64,000 nucleotides of DNA, taken from assembly GCA_963693285.1 (NCBI GenBank), contig OY848918.1, positions 8,683,156 through 8,747,155 of the forward strand. The letters run 5' to 3'. Shown piece after piece: positions 23,433 to 32,802 of the stretch; positions within the stretch are counted from its first letter, which is position 1; each line of letters opens with the position of its first letter. The notes below the pieces were generated by a model. It saw nothing but the letters and a program-made list of their open reading frames with translations. It was not told the origin of the DNA and ran no database searches. The translations under genes and the position numbers were made by a program. Source of the DNA: Xestospongia muta (lineage: Eukaryota; Porifera; Demospongiae; Haplosclerida; Petrosiidae).

Positions 23433-24080
23433 TTATTTCACATAGATCTCATAATGGCCTACAGGACAATCTTCATCAGATGTACCTTCATCAAGACAGA
23501 TCCTCATTTCAATGTTGTCAGTAGTAGAGTAATTGAATTTCTTATAAAACCAAGGTATACCAGTACGTTGACAACAGGCAGTTTCTATACAACCACATTG
23601 ATGACCATCCCACAGAGGATCATTGGTATAGAATTTACCTAGTACTAGTGGTGAAATTGGACATTCAGGCTCGCAATAATAATCATTACCAACAAATGAT
23701 GGTGCATTTCTGGAATCTTTACTAGTACATGGACAATAACTCTTTTTTTGTTTTGTGTGCACCAACAATAAAAGTCCAATATGACTACAAGGGCTACCAT
23801 GAGTTAATAGAATGCCATCAACATAACTTGAATTGATGTTCTTGTTATTGCTAAAACGTGTTCTATCTATCCAGCCAAGTTGATATTCAATAACGTTACC
23901 ACATACTTGACAGTACTCGATGTTTCCTAATGGAAATGTTATTCCTACACAGCTACCTCCAACCACATGCTCGAACTCCATTTTCACTATGCAGTCTAAA
24001 TTCATCAGGACATTTCTCACTGCTATCTGTCATATTAATATAAACCACCCCCATCGAACCTCCTGTGGAATAACACAATG
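23433..24080 (-). pseudogene. Cysteine-rich invertebrate extracellular domain, frame-damaged
   Basis: The minus strand begins GSMGVVYINMTDSSEKCPDE near 24057, then FRLHSENGVRACG. After a frame shift it continues GGSCVGITFPLGNIEYCQVC, SSYVDGILLTHGSPCSHI, CPCTS, PSFVGNDYYCEPECP, LWDGHQCGCIETACCQRTG, PWFYKKFNYSTTDNIEMRIC and a short end before TAA at 23433. I recognise the layout (NMTD...CP-FR, ENGVRACGR, YVDG--LT-GSP--HIW, CPC, PSFVG-DYYC, LWDG-GCG--CC, PPWF, TTD-IE-RVC) from uncharacterised secreted or SRCR-linked proteins common in cnidarians, amphioxus and sponges. There are two further compensating indels around 23740-23785: the expected HIWTF segment is out of frame and CPC returns in frame. 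Role unknown. Confidence 0.75.
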
Positions 24081-24129
24081 TTTCCATGTGGCAGTATGCC
24101 TGACGAACATGGCCATAACTATCAAATCA

Positions 24130-24605
24130 TGTATATAGTGTGTGTATAGTGCACCATTGAGTCCTGTGTTAAATTGGCTCTTTGTTGCATATTGCTCAAT
24201 ATAATACTATCATATATATAGTGTGTGTACCATATACCATTTAGTGCTATGTTATATTGGCTCTTTGGTGCATATTGCTCAATATAATACTATCATATAT
24301 ATAGTGTGTGTACAATGTACCATTGAGTGTTGTTTTATATTGGCTCTTTATTGTATATTGCTCAATATAATACTATCATATATATAGTGTATGTACAATG
24401 TACCATTGAATGCTGTGTTATATTGGCTCTTTATTGCATAATATTATAATATATATAGTATGTGTACAATGTACCATTGAATGTTGTGTTATATTGGCTC
24501 TTTATTGCATATTGCTCAATATAATACTATCATTTATATAGTGTGTGTACAATGTACCATTAAGTGTTGTGTTATATTGGCTCTTTATTGCATATTGCTC
24601 TGAGT
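24130..24605. repeat. 83-bp tandem repeat, about 6 copies
   Basis: The unit includes TATTGGCTCTTTATTGCATA, TTGCTCAATATAATACTATC and GTGTGTGTACAATGTACCAT. The spacing between units is 82-84 bp except one shortened unit near 24440. It is a simple minisatellite directly 5' of the cysteine-rich domain remnant. Confidence 0.9.
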
Positions 24606-24779
24606 TAGCATCCAAGTAGATACCAATACGTGTCATAGGAGCATAGACTTGAGAATCAAAGTTAGTATACTCATTAATAATGTTTCTTCTCTTTTGTCTT
24701 CCTTCAACATAGCATCTCTGTTCTATTAGTTTACATATGGCTATAGTGAAGTGGAGGTAGTTTAAAATGTAATCATTGT

Positions 24780-25110
24780 GATAGATCTATTAATACATTT
24801 GCTGACAAATATATACTTCAATTTTTATTATTATTTATTTATTGTAACATTCCATCTTATGAAGATAACACATTCATTGCATATTAGTTTCAGTTTCAGA
24901 TACAAGATTATTAAATTCAAAAATAGTATTAATCAGTCTTACATTTTCAATATCAAAATGAAACCTTTTTAGTCCAACCATATTATATATATTACTCACT
25001 GTGTACGCATAAATTGTATTCACAGATATTATAATTATAGTATTACATGTGTTTGCTGTATATAACTTCTATTTTGAACTATAAATTGTATCTATATAAC
25101 AATACTGATA
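24780..25110 (-). promoter_or_regulatory. Displaced upstream flank of a receptor 5' fragment
   Basis: Homologous to the 5' flank of the genes at 51658 (51800-52080) and 29083 (28640-28900, inverted): TATTAGTTTCAGTTTCA, AAACCTTTTTAGTCCAACC, ACTCACTGTGTA, ATTATAATTATAGTATTACA. In this copy the flank is separated from its signal exon (22537) by an insert of about 2.1 kb spanning 22676-24779. Confidence 0.65.
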
Positions 25111-25825
25111 TCTAACTATTTATTACTTGCTTTTCTTATGAGAACAGTGCCCAAAATATTAATATCAGAGGAGACATAATAAAAGTATAACATAAAATTC
25201 ACTAACAATTTTTATGAGATTGTTCTAACAAAAGCTATTATTATTACAATAAAAGAATAGTATCTCTAATACAACAACTAAAATATAATATATAGACCAA
25301 TACATTACATTGACAGAATAGTACAAACAAGATAAACAATACAACAACTGACTATATTATAATTGTAAAATCTCATCTTTTAATTGTTTAGAAGTGTCAT
25401 TATTATTGTTAGATGTAGGTTGAGGCTGGTTTCACTGAACTTATAAAAACAGTTTTTGTCTCTACTAATAAGTTAACAAGTATGTTGTTCTATAAGTCAT
25501 TACTTTAAGGACATATTACATAATAGTAATATAATTTGGTTATATAACAATTCAGTGTAATTATCAACTATAATAGATACTAGATATCAAGTTGTTCAAC
25601 TACTATCACTAGATATTAGTTAATACTTCATAATGTATATATATTGCTAACAGTGGATATTGGAAGTAGTCCTCTCATGTGACTGAACCTAGAACAAACT
25701 AAATTAAGAAGAATAGTTTTAAGCAAGCACTCAAACTCTAAATTATGCAACATCATACTTACATAAAGCCCTTATCTAGTTCCTCTCAAATAAATGGACA
25801 GTGTGTGGGACATGAATTTGCTTCA
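25111..25825. other. Non-coding
   Basis: AT-rich; no supported exon. The last part (25640-25825) may be the decayed 3' end of the minus-strand receptor fragment that follows. Confidence 0.4.
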
Positions 25826-26655
25826 TCAGGTATGAAGTGTATTTACTGCAAATACATACACACTATAACTGTTGTAGTAGAACATTTGACCACATGAGCT
25901 AGATACACACACACTATTTGGATGATTGGGACAACTAGATACTCTACAAGGATCACTGAAACATGATACTTCTTTAACATCATGTGGACATGATGAACCA
26001 TTGAGAATCATTGAGACAAATATATTATCACTGGTTGTCCTGATCTCAACAGTGTAGTTAACTATACAGTTAGAATGAAGAGTAGGAGGTGACCAGTAGA
26101 GAGTGACTGAAGTGTTTGTTAGAGCTGTAAAACCCAGTCCTGTAGGAGGATCACTTGGAGGACCTTATAATGATAGTACATGTTAGTGATATATGATACT
26201 GTTAATGGCATACCTGATATCATAATAGTACAAGTTATTGAGTTTGTATCTATCACATCACTACACCTGACTTGTGTTCCATTCTTATCAGTAGTGGCAG
26301 TAAAACTTAAATTAGTTGTTAGTCCAGAATTGTTAACACTCACAAAAGCAGCAGTAAACCCTGTTTTTTGACATTACTAACTTGTCCTAAAGACCTTACT
26401 GTAGCAATGGGAGTACTATCTGATGAAGGAGAATACCAAGCTGCTACACTACCTGTTATTGGACAAATGAGAGCTCCTTGTGTCTGTGGACATATTCCAT
26501 GATTGCAGTCTAGACTTGTAACTGAAGCTTCTATGTTCAATAAATTTTGTAATCAAACTCTACATTTTTATCACAATTATATCATTAACTTACCTATGAC
26601 AAGGAAGAAAATACTAACTAATGCTGCAATATACTATTAGCTCTTCATATTGAGG
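25826..26655 (-). pseudogene. Receptor pseudogene: Ig, half FN3 fused to a Cys-rich module
   Basis: From 5' on the minus strand: a destroyed signal exon near 26653-26594 (ATG AAG AGC TAA TAG), an Ig exon of the 9286-11194 type (NIEASVTSLDCNHGICPQTQ onwards) with a frame shift at an A run near 26370, then SVNNSGLTTNLSFTATTDKN and SCTIMISGM-like text. An FN3 start follows (TGLGFTALTNTSVTLYWSPP, then NCIVNYTVEIRTTSDN) which at about 26015 runs in frame into a different module: GSSCPHDVKEVSCFSDPC, RVSSCPNHPNSVCVSSSCGQ, ending TAG/TGA-bounded at 25826. The Cys pattern resembles DPC--SSCP-HP-A-C---CG modules seen in sponge secreted proteins. Confidence 0.72.
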
Positions 26656-26659
26656 AGTG

Positions 26660-27400
26660 GTGTTTTGTGGATTGACTTAATGTATGTTATAAATTTACAA
26701 AATTTTATGTAATTGTTATATTGTCATACTTGATAATGATCAATGCTAAACCAATAAGTTATTAATTATGTATGACAATGATTAGTCTATATATACAGTT
26801 ATTAGTCGATACATATATGAATAGAGATTTTCAAGTAGATAATGTGATATTATAAAAATTTTTGTCATTAGGTCTGAGAGCATAGCATTATTTTTGGTGT
26901 GTCAATATAACTATATTCTCATCTATATAAGTCCAATATGGCAAAACAATGTTTTAATCTTTGATAATTAAATCCTAATCATTAATACATATTATTATTT
27001 TCAGTGTGTCACTATATACCGTGACTAAGATGTCTAATGATATGATACTACTTAATATGATTTTAGTGTTAATGAAAAAGCATGGAAACAAGTAACCAGA
27101 ATAAATTTTAATAATGACACAATATGAAATGTTGACAATGACAAAAAAAAGATTACTATGACATCATATAATAATCTCTACATGAAAAAAATTATATTGT
27201 GTTATCACTTGAAATCTTATTACTTATATATGTATAGGAATTGTTATATTGAATTGATGTGTTATAACAAATCTTTTTATTTGTTATCATCCCATTATGT
27301 TACTTCTTTTCAAAAGTATATATTGTAGAGATACCACTCTTTGTTTTATATATTGTAATTATATTTTGTCATTTAAAAGAAACATAATTATATCATTTTT
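26660..27400. other. Non-coding
   Basis: AT-rich; no exon recognised. Confidence 0.45.
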
Positions 27401-27530
27401 GTTGGTTATAAATGAAGTACATATGTTATGATCGTTAATGTAAACTGAACAAACCACATCTTATAATTACTCTATATGTGGGTGTTGTTGAGTACTATAT
27501 ACATGTACATACATACATACTTGAAAAATG
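27400..27530 (+). repeat. Dispersed 5'-flank repeat, copy
   Basis: TTTTTGTTGGTTATAAATGA, TGTAAACTGAACAAACCAC, TTATAATTACTCTATATGTG, GGTGTTGTTGAGTAC: the same block as 8645-8790. Confidence 0.8.
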
Positions 27531-27639
27531 AAAGTAAATTGAAAAATTCATTGCGAAGTTATAAAAGATGATACATTAACTATTTTGTTTAAATTTTTAA
27601 AATACTATTTTGATGTAAAAAATGTCAAAACAAAATTGT

Positions 27640-27775
27640 TAATTGATGTATCTTTTAATTCATGTTCTTTCTCTGGTAACATATATATCTGACCTAATTG
27701 GGTGGCAGTAGTAGTAGCAGTGGATGGAGTGTCTTTGTTGTAGCTCCTCCTTCTCAAAATGAGATAGTTGATAAT
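27640..27775 (-). pseudogene. Receptor juxtamembrane and tail remnant
   Basis: The minus strand reads RRRSYNKDTPSTATTTATQL, then GQIY, matching the tail of the gene at 9286 (RRRSYNKDTPPTTTTQLGPI). The membrane segment is cut off at 27775 and the C-terminal AYGYI motif is missing. Confidence 0.7.
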
Positions 27776-27960
27776 AACATCAATTAGTCTTTATTTACAT
27801 AAATTGTACTAATGTTAGTCATATACAGTATCATGTTACAATAACTATAGTTATACATAGTTACTGATGGTAAAATAAACATGTCAATGTTGTGATATAC
27901 TTAAACTAACAACTCAAAGTAAATGATATATTTTGTACAAACATTACTTCAACTAAAACC

Positions 27961-28276
27961 ATTACATACTATATAGTCAATGTATATTGTATTATATATT
28001 ATGGACTGTTATTATTGGACAGTATTACATACTATATAGTCATTGTATGTTGTATTATATATTATGGACTGTTATTATTGGACAGTATTACATACTATAT
28101 AGTCAATGTATGTTGTATTATATATTATGGACTGTTATTATTGGACAGTATTACATACTATATAGTCAATGTATGTTGTATTATATATTATGGACTGTTA
28201 TTAATGGACAGTATTACATACTATATAGTCAATGTATGTTGTATTATATATTATGGACTGTTATTATTGGACAATA
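27961..28276. repeat. 63-bp tandem repeat, 5 copies
   Basis: The unit starts ATTACATACTATATAGTCAA and ends ATTATGGACTGTTATTATTG + GACAGT. Start positions are 27961, 28024, 28087, 28150 and 28213. Because 63 is a multiple of 3, two frames stay open across the array; these are not genes. Confidence 0.95.
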
Positions 28277-28639
28277 TTAGATGTAGAAACAACAACTGTA
28301 AAGTAAGAATTGATAAACATTATATATATTGACAGACCTTAAAGTATTGATGATGTAATAGTTAGATATAAAACTACCAATATTACAATCAAATTATTTA
28401 TACTTTGTTTTATATCAATATTTAGAGTCAGTCGTTATATTGTTTAATATATGTAGGATACAACAGAGATACTATTCTGTCAATGTAATGGTAGTAGTCT
28501 TAGTAAGAATATTACTGTAATAATGTTAATGACCATTATGTTATACATTTATTCTGTCTCTTCTGATATAAATACTTTGGGCTCTGATGTCATAGGTAAA
28601 GTAAATAACAAATATCAGTATTGTTATATAGGTATAATA

Positions 28640-29082
28640 TATGTTTCAATATGGAAGTTATGTACAGCAAATACATGTAATACTATAATTATAGTGTCTA
28701 TGAATATAATTTATGTGTACACAGTGAGTACTATATATAATACAGTTGGACTAAAAAGGTTTCATTTTGATTTTGAAGGTATAAGACTTATTAATATCAT
28801 ATTAATACCATTTTTGGAATTTTACAATTTGAGCTAATATGCAGTGAATGTGTTATCTTGATTATATGGAGTATTACAATAAATAATAATATTTAAAATT
28901 TGTATATATATATTTGTCAACAAATGTACTACTTGTATAATTATCTATTAAGTAGGTCATACATGACATATTAAACTAATTAATATTCAATGTTTAGAAG
29001 TCTAAAAATAGAATCAAGACATTTATGGAATACTATGTATTAAAATAAACACACTTCTTTTGAGATCTTAGAACAACTAATC
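28640..29082 (+). promoter_or_regulatory. Conserved upstream region of receptor 4
   Basis: About 440 bp before the ATG is similar, inverted, to 51660-52080 upstream of the gene at 51658, and to 24780-25110. Shared elements: GTACACAGTGAGTACTATAT, ACTAAAAAGGTTTCATTTTG, CATGACATATTAAACTAATT, AGAAGTCTAAAAATAGAATC and TTGAGATCTTAGAACAACTA just before the start codon. Conservation over non-coding sequence suits a shared promoter, but recent duplication alone could explain it. Confidence 0.55.
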
Positions 29083-31091
29083 ATGTTAAAACTTGATGTG
29101 TCCTGCTTGTTAGCATTAGTCCTGAATATACTATCATGTAGAACTCAAGGTAAGCAACAATATCATGACCAATTGACTTTTATAGATTTTATATCTTATA
29201 GTTAGTCTACAGCAATCATCTCCTCGTTACTCTCCAGTATGTCCTGGAGATAATGTAGTCTTCATCTGTAATGTCACTGGTACTATACTGACATGGGATT
29301 ATTATGGACAAGCAAGGGGATACTTAAATGGTAGTTCAAGTGACTCAGCTCTTGGTGGCTTTGATATCAGTCTTGTTAGTATAATGAATGGAGTGATTAG
29401 ATCAAAAGCTAGACTTCAACATGTCACATCTAATGATAATGGTAGAAATATAAATTGTACTGATACTAGTGCAGTACGACATCAGGCTACAGTTATAGTT
29501 GCTAGTAAGTTAGTATGATAAAATATATTATAATATTGAATTATAATTACTACATAGATATTCCCTCAAATCCACAAAATGTTACTTTCTCTCCTCTCAA
29601 TTCATCATTTCTCATATTATACTGGTCAGTACCATTGGAGAGTGGACACTGTATAGTTAACTACAGTGTTAAAGTGAACAATACTTGGCAACAACTAGTA
29701 ACCACTAATACTTCAGTAGTAATAACTGGTCTATCTGTTGGCTCAATATATGAGATTATAGTAACTGGAACAGACAGTGAAGGAAGACAAGGAGTTAACA
29801 GTGACTTACTATCTATTACATGGGATGGTAAGTGATACACTAACTTACTATTATGTTATCTGATATATCTAGTACCTCTACCAGCTATAACATTAAATGT
29901 CACTACTACTTATGAGAGATTATTAACAACTATTAACATATTCTGGGAGGTATGATACATCTATCATTAATGTACATTAACTATTCTGTAGTCAAATATT
30001 GATGCTACAAGACCACCAGTTCTGTACTATATAATATCTCATAATATTAATGGAGGAAATATCACTACAACTAATATGACTAATATTGTCTTCACTTATA
30101 ACACTATTATACCTGGAGTATATGATATTAATGTATCTGCTGTGAATATATTGGGAGAAAGTCTACAGAGAAATGTAGAAGGTATTAAATGTTTTAAAAG
30201 AAGTAGAAGGTATTATTGTTTCTTTATTTCTACATTGTTACACTATGCATGCTTTTAGTAAACATTGTCATAAATGTGGTCAACACGGGTAAAAATATAA
30301 CTTTAATAATATTTTTATTTTATATCATTTGATATTTAGCCAGCCACACAAATATTATGTTAACAACAGGTAATGTGTTGTTAATTAGTGACCTTTAAAG
30401 CACTATAATTATAATGTACCTTTTTTAGTTCAAACCTCAATAATATCAACAACTATTGGTAAGTATTTTCAATAATTAGTTCAAGGATTTATTTTATATT
30501 CACATATTATAAAAACTCTTTTACCAGCTGCAACATATATAGTAATTTTCCTCACGTTGTGTTAATTGTTATTACCTTTATTTAGATAGTTCTTTGTATT
30601 CACATATTCATACAGCATTGAGTATATTGACTAAACAATTACTGGAGACATCATTTGTTACTAAGACTACATCAACAAGTAATATGTGTTGCTACTATTT
30701 TAAAACTCCATACACTAAGTAGAGTAGAGTAAATATATTTAATATAAAATATCTTATTGAACCATTAATCTATGTGTGTTTGTTCAATTTGTAGGCTGTG
30801 ATGATTGCAATAACATAGAATGTGATGTGAGTACTTCTCTGTTAGGTAAACATAATTTTATTATTAATAACATTTAAACCACACACAGTTGCAGTTCCAG
30901 TTAGTGTCATACTGTCATCAGTAATAGCTATCATCATCACATCAATGATATGTTTGTTGATCATCTGGAAGAAACAAATGTCATACAAAGGGACTAAATC
31001 TCCTATATATGACACTCCTAATACAGCTAATGCTGAGAAACAGTGTCTTGAACTAAAAGACAACATTGCTTATGGAGAAATACATTACTGA
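29083..31091 (+). CDS. Ig-FN3-FN3 receptor with ITIM-like tail (receptor 4), intact
   Basis: Eleven exons in consistent phase, about 447 aa: 29083-29149 signal (MLKLDVSCLLALVLNILSC), 29202-29504 Ig, 29558-29827 FN3-1, 29873-29949 and 29992-30181 FN3-2, stalk 30259-30288, 30340-30369 and 30429-30458 (three 30-nt exons, 10 residues each), 30586-30678, 30795-30845 (CDDCNNIECDVSTSLL), 30889-31091 TM plus tail. The FN3-1 exon has the usual Trp (LILYWSVP) and Tyr (IVNYSVKV, SIYEIIV). TM segment VILSSVIAIIITSMICLLII; tail GTKSPIYDTP and ending DNIAYGEIHY. IAYGEI is an ITIM-consensus site, 21 residues after the first Tyr. It is the inverted partner of 19071-21144. At the stalk position where receptors 3 and 5 have GC donors, this gene has GTAAGT. 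Confidence 0.85.
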
Positions 31092-31870
31092 TTGATGAGT
31101 TTTATGATTGCTACATCAATTTTTAATGAATATATAACACAGATGATGTAAACTTTACTTACTAGATGATAAGTATATTATGATAATATATCACTATGTA
31201 CTTTTCTCTATTTTTTTCTATTTTTATGGCAATTATTTTATAAATGACCTACATATGTATATATAATACATTATGTGCCACTACATATCTGACCCTATTA
31301 CTCTGTATAGATATTCTATTGACAGCGAGACTTAGAGCACAGAAATTGTATAACTCTGTGATGTCTTAACTTTATATATATATATATATGTTACAATAAG
31401 ATTCTTTATATAGGGATGTTACAGTAAGATCCTGTATATAGGGATTTTGCGAAATCCCTGAAACATTCAGGGAGTTTGTGAAATCACACTTTCACTTAGT
31501 GACTTCATAAATTCACTAAAAACTCTAGCAATTTCATAAAACCACTGGAAATAATACCGTAGCTTTGATGACTACTCTGAGGATTTATAATAGTTCAGAG
31601 CAGTTCACACTTCCTTCAATGTAGTGTCACATTAAATATGCTACATACTAACAATATGAGCACTTTATGATTGTAAACTCTATGGTTTGCCTACTACTCC
31701 ACCTTTGCATCATCATTTTTGACTTCTAATTGATATTTAGTGTGTATGTGCATGCAATTAATAAGACGGCTCTTTTTTGAGTTCACATATCCCCTTCAGC
31801 AGTTGTGATAATTAAAATAGACAAGTTAACAGACATGAAACAAGTATAATTTGCAAAGGAAGTACGTGTG
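31092..31870. other. 3' flank, non-coding
   Basis: AT-rich. Contains a (TA)n run at about 31375-31388 and a short duplication (ATGTTACAATAAGATTCTTT and ATGTTACAGTAAGATCCTGT, with TATATAGGGAT after each) at 31388-31445. No exon recognised. Confidence 0.45.
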
Positions 31871-31879
31871 TATATGAAA

Positions 31880-32217
31880 AACACTTTTATTCATTGGTAA
31901 CGTAACATTCATTTTATCAAGAAATTTGACATTACTAAGAGAGGAGCTAGGGCATCTATTTATGGAGGACATAGATATGGGATCAATAGGTGAGGACAGA
32001 TGGCAGAATTTTTTGAGCCATATGACAGTAAAAATGTAGTTGGAGAGAATTCTTTCAACATGAAGATAAAAGCCATGGAGACTACGCAACCAATCCCAAC
32101 AATATACAATGATGCCATTCATGAGATAGCTAGCAAAAACAACAAAGATGAGCTTGTGTCCAAGATGCATACATATGACCAATGTAAAACATCATTGTAT
32201 GACAGTCAATTTAAGTG
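31880..32217 (+). pseudogene. FLYWCH-type zinc-finger protein fragment
   Basis: A plus-strand frame reads KKFDITKRGARASIYGGHRY then GINR, which resembles the first half of an FLYWCH domain (F--S-RGK--L---GYRY---R). After an in-frame stop it continues AEFFEPYDSKNVVGENSFNM, KIKAMETTQPIPTIYNDAIH and EIASKNN to a TGA. The Cys/His half of the finger is missing. FLYWCH fingers followed by such an 'ETTQPIPTIY' segment are common next to MULE-like transposases and in host-derived sponge genes. This is a short decayed piece, and its placement in the mobile-element block fits that origin. Confidence 0.5.
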
Positions 32218-32394
32218 ATTACTAACAATCCCTATGAGTCAAAAAGATGTAAATTTTACTGATGATTAGGTCAAGACACCTTCTGAAGAGCCATGATATT
32301 GTATTTTGAAGATATCTGGCTTGTTATGCACTTTCCTAAAGCTGAGTGGAATGACCATAACACAAATGGGCCACAGACAGACTATACCTGGATA

Positions 32395-32802
32395 TAGTAT
32401 GATTAATAAACAAAGATAAAAATAAGTGATTGATGGTATCTGATAAGTTTTAGTATGATAAGTGATAACAAGAGGATGATTAGTAAATAAGCATATTTAC
32501 TTTAGATTTAAAAGTGATTAGAGATGAGCTAGATTTCACATGATAAGGAAGTGAATTTCACAGAGAAATAATAGAAGGGACAAATGAGTTTTGCGAAGCA
32601 GGTAAGTGAGAAAAAGGGATAGTAAAGGTGAGAGGATCAAAGTGATGAGAAACATGATTTGATGAAGATTTATGGATGAAAATACCAGAAGGAAAATAAA
32701 GGAAGTTGTTAGTAATTTTATAGAGAAGACATAAGTTAGAAATAGAGTGACAAGTTGAGGGAGGCGGAAGGTTAAATATTGAAAGAAGAGATGAGTAATC
32801 AT
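32395..32802 (-). mobile_element. Non-LTR retrotransposon 3' end, inverted, 5'-truncated
   Basis: The minus strand matches the last about 90 codons plus 3' UTR of the element at 32795-35100, piece by piece and with frame shifts: SSLLSIFNL, SISNLCLLYKITNNF, HFDPLTFTIPFSH, the LISNHF region, then TTATCATACTAAAACTTATC and TTAATCATACTATATCC. It is a 5'-truncated LINE copy, as expected from incomplete target-primed reverse transcription. Confidence 0.75.

Noticed and set aside
22676..28276. Tandem arrays considered as CRISPR
   Set aside because: Units are contiguous with no unique spacers, and the genome is eukaryotic.
27987..28332. Two overlapping repetitive open frames
   Set aside because: 63-bp tandem repeat (21 codons) keeps frames open; no start context or homology.
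32536..32802. 88-codon hydrophobic minus-strand frame as a membrane protein
   Set aside because: It is a frame-shifted reading of the 3' end of the LINE family present at 32795-35100.
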